From Streptomyces sp. NRRL S-37 (GTDB taxonomy: Bacteria > Actinomycetota > Actinomycetes > Streptomycetales > Streptomycetaceae), in assembly GCF_000721605.1 (NCBI RefSeq), contig NZ_JOIZ01000012.1, forward strand, positions 150,516 through 214,515: DNA of 64,000 bases, given 5' to 3'. The translations under genes and the position numbers were made by a program. The notes under the pieces are model-generated. The model did no database searches and was not told the DNA's origin. It worked only from the letters and a program-made list of their open reading frames with translations. Positions 24,780-33,636 of this stretch are shown here, piece after piece; position 1 is the stretch's first letter, and each line of letters opens with the position of its first letter.

Positions 24780-26240
24780 ATGTCGTCGTACTTCACCGAC
24801 CTGGCTCAGCAGTACATCGACGGTGAGTGGCGCCCGGGCACCGGTTCCTGGGACATCATCGACTTCAATCCGTACGACGACGAGAAGCTCGCGTCGATCA
24901 CGATAGCCACGGCCGACGAGGTCGATCAGGCGTACCGGGCGGCCGCCCGCGCGCAGAAGCAGTGGGCGGCGACCAATCCGTACACGCGCCGCGCGGTGTT
25001 CGAGAAGGCGCTCAGACTGGTCGAGGAGCGCGAGGAGGAGATCTCCGAGGCGATCGTCGCCGAACTCGGCGGCACCCGTCTGAAGGCCGCCTTCGAGCTG
25101 CACCTCGCCAAGGAGTTCCTGCGCGAGGCGGTCCATCTGGCGCTGGCCCCCGAGGGCCGGATCGTCCCCTCGCCGGTGGACGGCAAGGAGAACCGCGTCT
25201 ACCGCGTGCCCGTGGGCGTCGTGGGCGTGATCAGCCCGTTCAACTTCCCCTTCCTGCTCTCCCTGAAGTCGGTCGCCCCCGCGCTCGCGCTCGGCAACGG
25301 CGTGGTGCTCAAGCCGCACCAGAACACGCCGGTCGTCGGCGGCTCCCTGGTCGCGAAGATCTTCGAGGACGCGGGCCTGCCCGGCGGTCTGCTCAACGTC
25401 GTCATCACCGACATCGCGGAGATCGGCGACGCCTTCCTGGAGCACCCGGTCCCGAAGGTCATCTCCTTCACCGGCTCGGACGCGGTCGGCCGCCACGTGG
25501 CCACCGTCTGCGCCTCCCTCTTCAAGCGCTCGGTCCTCGAACTCGGCGGCAACAGCGCGCTGGTGGTCCTCGACGACGCCGACCTCGACTACGCCGTGGA
25601 CGCGGCCGTCTTCAGCCGGTACGTCCACCAGGGCCAGGTCTGCATGGCCGCCAACCGCGTCCTGGTGGACCGTTCAGTGGCCGACGAGTTCACCGAGAAG
25701 TTCGTCGCCAAGGTCGGCTCCCTCAAGGCCGGTGATCCGCGCGACCCGGAGACGGTCGTCGGCCCGCTGATCAACTCCCGTCAGGCGGACGCCGTGTCCG
25801 GCGTGGTCGAGCAGGCGCTCGCCGAGGGCGCCACCGCCCTGGTCCGGGGCGCGCGCAGGGACAACCTGGTCGAGCCGTCCGTCCTCACCGGGCTGCCCGC
25901 GGACTCGGCCCTGCTGCGGCAGGAGGTCTTCGGACCCGTCGCCTTCCTCGTCCCGTTCGACGGCGAGGAGGAGGCCGTACGCATCGTCAACGACACCCCG
26001 TACGGCCTGAGCGGCGCCGTGCACACCGGTGACATCGAGCGCGGCGTGAACTTCGCCAAACGGATCGACACCGGCATGTTCCACGTGAACGACGGCACCG
26101 TGCACGACGAGCCGATCGTCCCCTTCGGCGGCGAGAAGCACTCGGGCATCGGCCGGCTGAACGGCGACACCATGCTGGACGCCTTCACTACGGTGAAGTG
26201 GATCTCGGTGCAGCACGGCCGGAGCGGCTTCCCGTTCTGA
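24780..26240 (+). CDS. NAD(P)-dependent aldehyde dehydrogenase
   Basis: A 486-residue ALDH-superfamily enzyme that oxidises an aldehyde to the acid. The catalytic Cys288 is in GQVCMAANR, the general base Glu254 in LELGGNSALV, spaced 34 residues as usual; the nucleotide region has SPFNFPFLLSLKSVAPALA and FTGSDAVGRHV; the C-terminal PFGGEKHSGIGR is the usual end motif. It resembles benzaldehyde/vanillin-type dehydrogenases, but the substrate is uncertain. ATG 24780 has GAGGGATCAC directly upstream. It is 108 bp after the XRE gene, with its own leader. Confidence 0.93.
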   Translation: MSSYFTDLAQQYIDGEWRPGTGSWDIIDFNPYDDEKLASITIATADEVDQAYRAAARAQKQWAATNPYTRRAVFEKALRLVEEREEEISEAIVAELGGTRLKAAFELHLAKEFLREAVHLALAPEGRIVPSPVDGKENRVYRVPVGVVGVISPFNFPFLLSLKSVAPALALGNGVVLKPHQNTPVVGGSLVAKIFEDAGLPGGLLNVVITDIAEIGDAFLEHPVPKVISFTGSDAVGRHVATVCASLFKRSVLELGGNSALVVLDDADLDYAVDAAVFSRYVHQGQVCMAANRVLVDRSVADEFTEKFVAKVGSLKAGDPRDPETVVGPLINSRQADAVSGVVEQALAEGATALVRGARRDNLVEPSVLTGLPADSALLRQEVFGPVAFLVPFDGEEEAVRIVNDTPYGLSGAVHTGDIERGVNFAKRIDTGMFHVNDGTVHDEPIVPFGGEKHSGIGRLNGDTMLDAFTTVKWISVQHGRSGFPF

Positions 26241-26292
26241 GCGGGCGGGGCAGCCCTCTAGGGGCAGGTCCCTGGGGGCCTAGGCTGGGCAC

Positions 26293-26934
26293 ATGTCAGT
26301 GATCCGTCTTCTGGTGCTCGGCGCGGTGCGCCAGCACGGGCGGGCCCACGGGTACCAGGTGCGCAACGACCTGGAGTACTGGGGCGCGCACGAGTGGTCC
26401 AACGCCAAGCCCGGCTCGATCTACCACGCGCTGAAGCAGATGGCGAAACAGGGACTGCTGCACGCGCACGAGATCGCGCCGTCCACGGCAGGCGGCCCGC
26501 CGCGCACGGAGTACGAGATCACCGAGCAGGGCACCGAGGAGTTCTTCCGGCTGCTGCGGGAGGCCCTGACCTCCTACGACCAGAAGCCGGACGTGCTCTC
26601 GGCGGGGCTCGGGCTCATGGTCGACCTGAAGCGCGAGGAGGCGCTCGCGCTCCTCGAACAGCGGATGCGCTCCATCGGGGAATGGCGCAAGGCCGTCACC
26701 GAGTACTACACGCCCGAGGACGGTCCCGGTCAGCTCGGCCACATCGGGGAGATCATGGACTTCTGGGTCCACTCGGCCGACTTCGGTGCCGATTGGACCC
26801 GGGGGCTCATCGAGCGCATCCGGGGCGGCGCCTACACCTTCGCCGGTGAGGGCGAGCCGTTCGTCGCCGTCCTGGCCGAGGGGGAGGAGAACCCGTACGG
26901 GACGGGGGAGCGGCATCCCGGGGACGACCGTTAA
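26293..26934 (+). CDS. PadR-family transcriptional regulator
   Basis: A 213-residue regulator. The winged helix is MSVIRLLVLGAVRQHGRAHG with QVRNDLEYWG, then GSIYHALKQMAKQGLL and TEYEITEQGTEEFFRLLRE; a C-terminal helical dimerisation domain follows. PadR proteins commonly repress an adjacent drug exporter. Here it lies 74 bp before a DrrAB-type ABC exporter. Two copies of a TAGTCAA-GT-TTGACTA palindrome lie between them, the first overlapping the PadR stop codon, so it probably represses the exporter genes. Confidence 0.9.
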   Translation: MSVIRLLVLGAVRQHGRAHGYQVRNDLEYWGAHEWSNAKPGSIYHALKQMAKQGLLHAHEIAPSTAGGPPRTEYEITEQGTEEFFRLLREALTSYDQKPDVLSAGLGLMVDLKREEALALLEQRMRSIGEWRKAVTEYYTPEDGPGQLGHIGEIMDFWVHSADFGADWTRGLIERIRGGAYTFAGEGEPFVAVLAEGEENPYGTGERHPGDDR

Positions 26935-26994
26935 TCAAGTTTGACTAGAGGAAGGCGCGGGTGTGCGGTCCGGGCTGGTAGTCAAGTTTGACTA
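26932..26994 (+). promoter_or_regulatory. Twin operator of the PadR regulator
   Basis: Two 16-bp sites: 26932-26947 (TAATCAA-GT-TTGACTA, one mismatch) and 26979-26994 (TAGTCAA-GT-TTGACTA, perfect), 47 bp apart. The second ends 14 bp before the ABC ATPase start codon. The stop codon of padR is inside the first site. Confidence 0.75.
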
Positions 26995-27008
26995 GCGAGG
27001 GAGTTTCT

Positions 27009-28012
27009 GTGTCCGACGCGGCGATCACCGTCGAGGAAGCACACAAGATCTACAAGGGCGGCGGCAGCGGCCCCGCACTGGACGGGCTCGACCTCACGGT
27101 CGCGCGCGGCACGGTGCACGGAGTGCTCGGCCCGAACGGCGCCGGCAAGACCACCCTGGTGAGGATCCTGGCCACCCTGCTGCGGCCCGACGCGGGCCGG
27201 ATCGAGGTGGCGGGACACGACGTCGTGCGCGAGGCGTACGCCGTACGGCTGCGCATCGGCCTGCTCGGCCAGCACGCGGCACTCGACGAGGAACTCGGCG
27301 GCCGGCAGAACCTGGAGCTGTTCGGCCGGCTGCACCACCTGGGCGCGCGACGCGCACGCGCGCGTGCGGACGAACTGCTGGAGCGCTTCGACCTCTCCGG
27401 CACCGGACGCAAGGCGGTCAAGCAGTACAGCGGCGGCATGCGCCGCCGGCTGGACCTCGCCACCTCCCTGATCACCGAACCGGAGGTGCTCTTCCTGGAC
27501 GAACCGACCACAGGCCTCGACCCTCCCCCAGTTCTCGGCTTCGCTCGAACCGGGGGGACCCCCATGGCCGCGCGGAGGTGTGGGACTCGGTCCGTTCCCT
27601 GGTCGGCGGCGGTACGACGGTCCTGCTCACCACCCAGTACCTGGAGGAGGCCGACCAGCTCGCCGACCGTATCTCCCTGGTGGACGCCGGCCGGGTCGTC
27701 GCCGACGGCACGGCGGACGAGCTCAAGGCGGCCATCGGCGGCGACCGCATCGACGTCGTCCTGCGCGACGCCGGACAGCTGGGCACGGCCGTCGCCCTGC
27801 TGCCCGTACCGGAGGACGCGGTCACCGTGGACTCCGACCGGCGGCTGCTCAGCGCCCCCGTCACCGACCGCATGGCGGCCCTGGCCGGGGTCGTCCGCGC
27901 GCTGGAGGAGGCCGGCGTCGAGGCCGAGGACATCGCCCTGCGCAGGCCCACGCTCGACGAGGTGTTCCTGCGGCTGACCGGGCACGACGACCGAGTGAAG
28001 GAGGCCGCGTGA
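27009..28012 (+). pseudogene. ABC transporter ATPase (DrrA type), frame broken by insertion
   Basis: The reading frame opens at GTG 27009 (GAGGGAG upstream) with Walker A GPNGAGKTTLV, signature YSGGMRRRLDLA and Walker [14 protein letters not shown]. At 27522, right after the D-loop, a 41-43 bp palindromic insertion starts; the frame then runs into unrelated sequence. The true continuation ([31 protein letters not shown] and the C-terminal DrrA domain) resumes in another frame from about 27569 to the stop at 28012. A -1 shift is needed to join them. Either the gene is inactive, or slippage on the G6/C5 runs of the insertion restores some product. A sequencing error is unlikely, because the cause is a recognisable element. 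Confidence 0.85.
27523..27565. repeat. Short palindromic element in the ABC ATPase gene
   Basis: CTCCCCCA ... CTTCGCTC ... CGGGGGGACCCCCAT, the same layout as 5483-5523 in topA. The ends pair as a hairpin (TCCCCCAGTTC with GAACCGGGGGGA). Compared with a normal DrrA D-loop region, about 38 extra bases are present. Confidence 0.8.
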
Positions 28013-28776
28013 CCACCATGACGTACGCCCTGACCGACTCCTGGACCATGACCCGCCGCGAACTCGCCCGCTGGGGGCGGCAGCCGGCCGCGGTGGCGGT
28101 GAACCTGGTCTTCCCGGTGATGCTGCTGCTGATGTTCGGCTACCTGGTCGGCGGCGGCCGGGGCGTGAGCGGCGAGTACCTCGACTTCCTGGTGCCCGGC
28201 ATGCTCGCGCTCACCATGGCCTTCGGCCTGGAGGGCACGATGATCGCCGTCACCCATGACCTCGACAAGGGCGTCATCGACCGCTTCCGCTCCATGCCCA
28301 TGGCCAACGGCGCGGTCCTGGTGGGCCGTTCCGCCGCCGACATGCTCCAGTCGGTGCTCGGCCTGGCGGTGCTCCTCGCCGTCGCCGCCGCGCTCGGCTG
28401 GCGCGCCCAGGGCGGCCCGGCGGGCTTCCTGGGCGCCGTGGGACTGCTCCTGCTGTTCCGGTTCGCGATGCTGTGGATCGGCATCCACCTGGCGCTGGTC
28501 GCCGGGAAACCGGAACTGGTGCAGGCCGTGCAGATCCTGGTCTGGCCGGTCGGCTTCCTGTCCAACGCCTTCGCCGACCCCCGGTCCATGCCCGACTGGC
28601 TGGGCACGGTCGTCCAGTGGAACCCCCTGTCCCAGACCGCCACGGCCGTACGCGACCTGTTCGGCAGCCCTGGCGGCGAACCGGGCCACGTGGGGGCCGC
28701 CGTCGTCTGGCCGCTGGGCCTCCTGGCGGTGTTCTTCCCGCTGGCGGTACGCCGGTTCTCGCGGCTCAGCCGCTAG
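28009..28776 (+). CDS. ABC-2 type transporter permease (DrrB type)
   Basis: A 255-residue membrane protein with about six hydrophobic helices and the ABC-2 signature region ([19 protein letters not shown], then [15 protein letters not shown] and [20 protein letters not shown]). It pairs with the ATPase just upstream as a drug or lipid exporter; DrrB-like permeases export antibiotics. The GTG start overlaps the ATPase stop (GTGA), with GGAGG 4 nt upstream; ATG 28018 is the alternative. It is intact although its ATPase partner is broken. Its stop overlaps the stop of the convergent decarboxylase gene by 4 bp. Confidence 0.9.
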   Translation: MTTMTYALTDSWTMTRRELARWGRQPAAVAVNLVFPVMLLLMFGYLVGGGRGVSGEYLDFLVPGMLALTMAFGLEGTMIAVTHDLDKGVIDRFRSMPMANGAVLVGRSAADMLQSVLGLAVLLAVAAALGWRAQGGPAGFLGAVGLLLLFRFAMLWIGIHLALVAGKPELVQAVQILVWPVGFLSNAFADPRSMPDWLGTVVQWNPLSQTATAVRDLFGSPGGEPGHVGAAVVWPLGLLAVFFPLAVRRFSRLSR

Positions 28777-30170
28777 TGGTGGAAGCCGGTGGCCGCGTTC
28801 CTGTCATGGGTGAGGGGGCGCGGCTGCCGGCGCAGCTCCGGCAGCAGCCGGGACAGGTCCTCGGCGAACACGTCCGCGAGGTCCTCCGAGAAGCCGTTGC
28901 GGCACACCACGCGCAGCACGGAGAGGTCCTCGCGGTTCGCCGGGAAGGTGTACGCGGGCACCAGCCAGCCGTGCTCCCGCATCCGCCGGGACACGTCGAA
29001 GACGTCGTACGCCGTCACGTCGCCGGCGGTCGTGAACGCGAACACCGGGAGCTCGTCGCCCCGCGTCAGCAGCCGGAAGTCGCCCAGCGCCCCGATCCGT
29101 TCCGCGAGCCCCCGCGCGACGTCCCGCGCGGCCTGCTGCACCGCGCGGTAGCCCTCCCGGCCCAGCCGCAGGAACGTGTAGTACTGCGCCACGACCTGCG
29201 CGCCCGGCCGGGAGAAGTTCAGCGCGAAGGTCGGCATGTCACCGCCCAGGTAGTTCACCCGGAAGACCAGCTCCTCGGGCAGCGCCCGCGCGTCCCGCCA
29301 CAGCGCCCAGCCGACACCGGGGTACACCAGGCCGTACTTGTGCCCGGAGGTGTTGATGGACGCCACGCGCGGGAGGCGGAAGTCCCACACCAGGTCCTCG
29401 TCGAGGAACGGCGCGACCATCGCCCCCGACGCCCCGTCGACGTGCACGGGGATGTCGAGTCCGGTGCGCTCCTGGAGCCCGTCCAGCGCCGCGCACAGGT
29501 CCGCGACCGGCTCGTACGATCCGTCGAAGGTGGAGCCGAGTACGCCGACGACTCCGATGGTGTTCTCGTCGCACAGCGCGACGGCGGCCTCCGGGTCGAG
29601 GTGGAACCGCTCGCCCTCCATGGGCACCTGACGGGGCTTCACCTCCCAGAAGGTGCAGAACTTGTCCCAGCAGACCTGGACGTTGACGCCCATGACGAGG
29701 TTCGGCCGGGCGCCCCGCGCGGGGCCTCGTCCGCTCCAGCGGCGCTTCAGCGCCATCCCGGCGAGCATGCACGCCTCGCTCGAACCGGTCGTCGAACAGC
29801 CCACGGCCGCGGCCGGATCGGGTGCGTGCCACAGGTCGGCGAGCATCGCCACACAGCGCCGCTCCAGCTCGGCGGTGCGCGGGTACTCGTCCTTGTCGAT
29901 CATGTTCTTGTCCCGGCACTCCGCCATCAGACGGCCGGCCTCCGGCTCCATCCAGGTGGTGACGAAGGTGGCCAGGTTCAGCCGCGCGTTGCCGTCCAGC
30001 ATCAGCTCGTCGTGCACGAGCTGGTACGCCGTCGAGGGCGCCATGGGCGTGTCGGGCAGCCGGTGCTTGGGCGGCGCCTCGGTCATGTCCCCGACCGGAT
30101 TGGCCGGCCCCAGGAAGGGATTGACGGACACGGGGCGCTCGTCGTGCTGCGGGCCTTTGTGGAGTGGCAC
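28773..30170 (-). CDS. Glutamate decarboxylase (PLP-dependent)
   Basis: A 465-residue group II decarboxylase that turns glutamate into GABA while consuming a proton. PLP-binding Lys278 lies in [28 protein letters not shown] and [17 protein letters not shown] are family blocks; length and Lys position match E. coli GadB (466 residues, Lys276). GTG 30170 with AAGGAG 8 nt upstream. It lies 51 bp downstream of a ClC-type gene on the same strand, so both are probably co-transcribed. In E. coli the decarboxylase and a ClC antiporter act together in acid resistance. No glutamate/GABA antiporter is seen here. Confidence 0.94.
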   Translation of the reverse strand: MPLHKGPQHDERPVSVNPFLGPANPVGDMTEAPPKHRLPDTPMAPSTAYQLVHDELMLDGNARLNLATFVTTWMEPEAGRLMAECRDKNMIDKDEYPRTAELERRCVAMLADLWHAPDPAAAVGCSTTGSSEACMLAGMALKRRWSGRGPARGARPNLVMGVNVQVCWDKFCTFWEVKPRQVPMEGERFHLDPEAAVALCDENTIGVVGVLGSTFDGSYEPVADLCAALDGLQERTGLDIPVHVDGASGAMVAPFLDEDLVWDFRLPRVASINTSGHKYGLVYPGVGWALWRDARALPEELVFRVNYLGGDMPTFALNFSRPGAQVVAQYYTFLRLGREGYRAVQQAARDVARGLAERIGALGDFRLLTRGDELPVFAFTTAGDVTAYDVFDVSRRMREHGWLVPAYTFPANREDLSVLRVVCRNGFSEDLADVFAEDLSRLLPELRRQPRPLTHDRNAATGFHH

Positions 30171-30221
30171 GGGGTCTCCTTGGTCTCGGGGCGACGGGGT
30201 CGGGGAGAGGAAGGGGGAAGG

Positions 30222-31505
30222 TCATCGCACGGCTGTCCCGTCCTCCCGCAGCTGCATCAGCGGGCGCCCCGTCACCAGCAGCCAGGCCGGCAGCGACGCG
30301 ACGCACAGGAGGGCGAGGATCCCGGGGGAGGCGACCAGGACGGCGGCGACGAACAGGCTCACCCAGCCCTGGCGGGTGATGGCCAGCAGGATCCCCAGCA
30401 CCCCCGCCGACACGCCCACCGCTGGCTGCACCCCGGGCACCAGGGCGTGCGCGCACAGCCCGAGCGCGGTGCCGACGAACACCGCCGGGAAGATCCGCCC
30501 GCCCCGGAAGCCGCAGGACGCGGCGACGAGCAGCGCGGCCAGTTTCACCACCGCCATCGTGGCGAACCCGCCCGCCGACCAGCCGTCGGGATCGCGCGCC
30601 AGGACCGCGATCTCGTCGAGCCCCTTGAACAGCGTCAGATGCCCGCCCAGTGCCGCCAGGGCGCCCAGCACCACGCCACCGGCCGGGAGCATCAGCATCG
30701 GGTGCCGCAGCCGCGCGAAGGCCCCATGGACGTACGGGAAGGCGTACACGGCGCACATGCCGAGCACCGCGCCCACCGGGGCCACCACGAGGGACGCCAG
30801 CAGGTCGCCCCAGCCGGGCCGCCCGAACGGCGGCAGACGCAGGTCGAAACTCGGCCGCGACACCAGCGAGGTGGTGAGCGCACCGGCCCCGGCGGCGGCC
30901 AGCGGCGCGAAGAGGCTGTCCCACAACCGCCCCTTGATCCGCTGCCCGGCCAGCGCCTCGGAGATGACCAGCGCGGCGGCGACCGGCGTGCCGAACAGCG
31001 CGCCGATCGTCCCGGCCTCCGCCAGCGCCACCCAGCCGCGTTCCTGGGTCTGCGGGAAGGCCCTGAGGCCCGCCCAGACCGCCAGCGAGACGTTCACGGC
31101 GATGATCGGGTTCTCGGGCCCCAGACTGGGCCCGCCGGCCAGTACGAACGCCGTCGCCAGCAGCAGCCCCGGCAGCACCGCGGGCGGCAGTACGGGCGCG
31201 TCCAGACCGGTGGTCGCCGGATCGGGGCCCGCGTGGCCCGGTACCTTCCACACGACCAGTCCGACCACGATCCCGGTGGTGACGAGCACCACGAACATCC
31301 ACGGCACGGAGTACCCGCCGACACCGAGGGCGTCCGGCAGGTCCTGCCAGAGCACGTCCTGCAGCTCCTCGGCCGCCGTGCTCACCCCCACCAGGATCAG
31401 GCTCGTCGCCACGCCCACGACCAGCGCGGGGACGACGGCCGACAGCAGGGCGCGTGCCGGGGCGGCGGGGGGTGCCTGCTGCGAGCTGTCCTGGGCCACC
31501 CGCAC
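30222..31505 (-). CDS. ClC-family chloride channel or Cl-/H+ antiporter
   Basis: A roughly 427-residue membrane protein with about 10-12 hydrophobic helices. Recognisable ClC blocks are GGPSLGPENP (GxEGP-type, keeping the gating Glu), GALFGTPVAAALVISEA and FRGGRIFPAVFVGTALG (GGxFxP). The usual GSGIP selectivity filter is not evident, so it belongs to a divergent branch annotated as voltage-gated chloride channel family. The start is uncertain: GTG 31505 or 31499; no strong ribosome site. It is divergent from tipA (96 bp between starts) and upstream of the glutamate decarboxylase gene. Confidence 0.85.
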   Translation of the reverse strand: MRVAQDSSQQAPPAAPARALLSAVVPALVVGVATSLILVGVSTAAEELQDVLWQDLPDALGVGGYSVPWMFVVLVTTGIVVGLVVWKVPGHAGPDPATTGLDAPVLPPAVLPGLLLATAFVLAGGPSLGPENPIIAVNVSLAVWAGLRAFPQTQERGWVALAEAGTIGALFGTPVAAALVISEALAGQRIKGRLWDSLFAPLAAAGAGALTTSLVSRPSFDLRLPPFGRPGWGDLLASLVVAPVGAVLGMCAVYAFPYVHGAFARLRHPMLMLPAGGVVLGALAALGGHLTLFKGLDEIAVLARDPDGWSAGGFATMAVVKLAALLVAASCGFRGGRIFPAVFVGTALGLCAHALVPGVQPAVGVSAGVLGILLAITRQGWVSLFVAAVLVASPGILALLCVASLPAWLLVTGRPLMQLREDGTAVR

Positions 31506-31542
31506 ACGATAAACGGACAAGCAGCGCAAATCGGTAACCGGC

Positions 31543-31573
31543 TTGCACCTCACGTGGCGTGAGGACCCAGGCT
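31543..31573 (+). promoter_or_regulatory. tipA promoter with MerR-type operator
   Basis: A -35 TTGCAC (31543-31548) and -10 CAGGCT (31568-31573) are separated by 19 bp, the long spacer typical of MerR-activated promoters. The spacer holds the palindrome CCTCACG-TGG-CGTGAGG (31548-31564). From memory it closely resembles the thiostrepton-inducible tipA promoter. Confidence 0.85.
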
Positions 31574-31600
31574 GGAGCGCGTACCCAGAAGGGAGCGGAA

Positions 31601-32362
31601 GTGAGCTACTCCGTGGGACAGGTGTCTGGCTTCGCCGGTGTCACCGTGCGCACCCTGCACCACTACGACGACATCGGCCTGCTCGTGCCCAGCGAGCGCA
31701 GCCACGCGGGGCACCGGCGTTACAGCGACGCCGACCTCGACCGGCTGCAGCAGATCCTGTTCTACCGCGAGCTCGGCTTCCCGCTCGACGAGGTCGCCGC
31801 CCTGCTCGACGACCCGGACACGGACCCGCGCGCGCACCTGCGCCGCCAGCGCGAATTGCTGACCGGCCGGATCGAGAAGCTGCAGAAGATGGTGGTGGCC
31901 GTCGAACACGCCATGGAGGCACGCAACATGGGCATCAACCTCACGCCCGAGGAGAAGTTCGAGGTCTTCGGGGACTTCGACCCCGACCAGTACCAGGAGG
32001 AGGTCCAGGAACGCTGGGGCAACACCGACGCCTACCGCCAGTCGCAGCAGCGGGCCGCCTCGTACACCAAGGAGGACTGGCAGCGCATCCAGGACGAGGC
32101 CGACGAGCTCACCCGGCGCTTCGTCGCCCTCATGGAGGCCGGTGAGCCCGCCGACTCCGAGGCGGCCATGGACGTCGCCGAGGACCACCGGCGGGGGATC
32201 GACCGCAACCACTACGACTGTGGGTACGAGATGCACACCTGCCTGGGCGAGATGTACGTCTCGGACGAGCGTTTCACGCGGAACATCGACGCCGCCAAGC
32301 CGGGCCTCGCCGCCTACATGCGCGACGCGATCCTCGCGAACGCCGTCCGGCACACCGCGTGA
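31601..32362 (+). CDS. tipA: MerR-family thiopeptide-responsive activator TipAL, with internal TipAS start
   Basis: A 253-residue activator that binds thiostrepton-type thiopeptides and turns on its own promoter. Residues 1-70 are a MerR winged helix (YSVGQVSGFAGVTVRTLHHY); a coiled linker follows; residues 110-253 are the drug-binding TipAS domain (MGINLTPEEKFEVFGDF). Cys207 and Cys214, the positions that capture thiopeptides in TipAL, are both present. ATG 31928 (Met110) has GGAGG exactly 8 nt upstream, so the 144-residue TipAS should be made separately. Total and TipAS lengths equal those of the S. lividans proteins. GTG 31601 has GGGAG upstream. Confidence 0.95.
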   Translation: MSYSVGQVSGFAGVTVRTLHHYDDIGLLVPSERSHAGHRRYSDADLDRLQQILFYRELGFPLDEVAALLDDPDTDPRAHLRRQRELLTGRIEKLQKMVVAVEHAMEARNMGINLTPEEKFEVFGDFDPDQYQEEVQERWGNTDAYRQSQQRAASYTKEDWQRIQDEADELTRRFVALMEAGEPADSEAAMDVAEDHRRGIDRNHYDCGYEMHTCLGEMYVSDERFTRNIDAAKPGLAAYMRDAILANAVRHTA

Positions 32363-32599
32363 CGTCCCGTCCCGGTCGCTCCCGGACGGGGGCCGCCGCT
32401 CCTCCCAGGGCGGTGCCGGCGCCCCCTCCGGGCCAGGGCCGCCGGCCGTGATCCTCCACGGCCGGCGGCCCACGGCTTTGTCCGGGGCGGGGGACAGGGC
32501 ATGCTGGGTACCCCACGGAACCTGGGCCCGAGCGGCTGCGTTCATAATTTGGGCAGCCAGGCCCAGCCCCTACCCCCCAGCAGCAGGAGCCACATCCCC

Positions 32600-33481
32600 G
32601 TGACCACGCTTGCGCTCGGCCCCGAGTGGCTGAGCCCGGACTACCTGATCGAGACCTTCAGCCTCCCCGGCATCCTGCTGATCGTCTTCGCGGAATCCGG
32701 ACTCTTCGCGTTCCTGCCCGGTGACTCCCTGCTGTTCACGGCGGGTCTCTTCGTGGCCGAGGGCAACTACATCAGCCAGCCGCTGTGGCTGGTGTGCACG
32801 CTGATCGTGATGGCCGCCGTCCTCGGCGACCAAGTCGGCTACATGATCGGCAAGTTCTTCGGACCCAAGCTGTTCAGCCGGCCGAACTCCAAGCTCTTCA
32901 AACAGGAGAACCTGGAGAAAGCACACGAGTTCATGGAGAAGTACGGCCCCAAGGCGATCGTCCTGGCCCGCTTCGTCCCGATCGTGCGCACGTTCGCCCC
33001 CATCGTGGCCGGCGCCGGCCGCATGAAGTACCGCACGTTCTTCGTGTACAACCTCATCGGCGGTGTCGCCTGGGGCAGCGGTGTCACCCTCGCGGGCTAC
33101 TGGCTCGGGCAGATCGAGTTCATCAAGACCAACGTCGAGCCGATCCTCGTCCTGATCGTGCTCATCTCCGTGGTGCCGATCATCATCGAGTACCTGCGCG
33201 AGCGCGGGAAGAAGAAGCGCGCCGCCGAGACCCCGGCCGCCGCCCCGCAGTACCCCCAGAACCCCCAGCACCCGGTCATGGACGACGCCACGACCCAGCT
33301 GCGCCGCATCACCCCGCCCACCCCGCAGCAGCCCCGGCAGCAGCACTACGGCAACCAGGGGTACCCCCAGCAGCAGCCCCAGCAGCCGTACGGCGATCAG
33401 GGCTACCCGCAACAGCAGCCTCAGCAGCCGTACGGCGACGAGTACTACAACCAGCAGCAGCCTTACAACCGCGGCTACTGA
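32600..33481 (+). CDS. DedA-family membrane protein with Q/P/Y repeat tail
   Basis: A 293-residue protein of the DedA/VTT (SNARE-associated) family; members act in lipid flipping and envelope homeostasis. The family blocks are FAESGLFAFLPGDSLLF, DQVGYMIGKFFGPK and ARFVPIVRTFAPIVAGAG with GGVAWGSGVTLAGYWLG; four to five hydrophobic helices. The last 70 residues are a hydrophilic tail with QQPQQPYGDQGYP repeats, unusual for DedA. GTG 32600 with AGGAG about 11 nt upstream. Alone on this strand; the following 150 bp hold a dispersed repeat. Confidence 0.9.
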   Translation: MTTLALGPEWLSPDYLIETFSLPGILLIVFAESGLFAFLPGDSLLFTAGLFVAEGNYISQPLWLVCTLIVMAAVLGDQVGYMIGKFFGPKLFSRPNSKLFKQENLEKAHEFMEKYGPKAIVLARFVPIVRTFAPIVAGAGRMKYRTFFVYNLIGGVAWGSGVTLAGYWLGQIEFIKTNVEPILVLIVLISVVPIIIEYLRERGKKKRAAETPAAAPQYPQNPQHPVMDDATTQLRRITPPTPQQPRQQHYGNQGYPQQQPQQPYGDQGYPQQQPQQPYGDEYYNQQQPYNRGY

Positions 33482-33487
33482 AACCCT

Positions 33488-33600
33488 CAGGGGCGCGGGG
33501 CTGTGCCGATGTGCGGCTTCGCCGCGTGGGCGCGAACAACCCCCACCGGGCCGCGGTCGCCGACGCACCCCCGGCCCCCGAGTCGGACGGCGCCCGGGGC
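33488..33600. repeat. Copy of a dispersed Streptomyces intergenic repeat
   Basis: Begins CAGGGGCGCGGGG, then a stem-loop TGCGGCTTCGCCGC and a CCCCCACCGGGCCGC block. The opening 13-mer recurs at 37675 and 37695. Such GGGGCGCGGGG-led repeats are common between Streptomyces genes, often downstream of stops as here. Confidence 0.6.
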
Positions 33601-33636
33601 CAGACGGCGCTCACGCCAAAAAACCCGCGTCCGGCG

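Noticed and set aside
28473..31562. A 1029-codon open frame on the plus strand over the decarboxylase and ClC genes
   Set aside because: Antisense shadow of two well-supported genes; no domain, no ribosome site.
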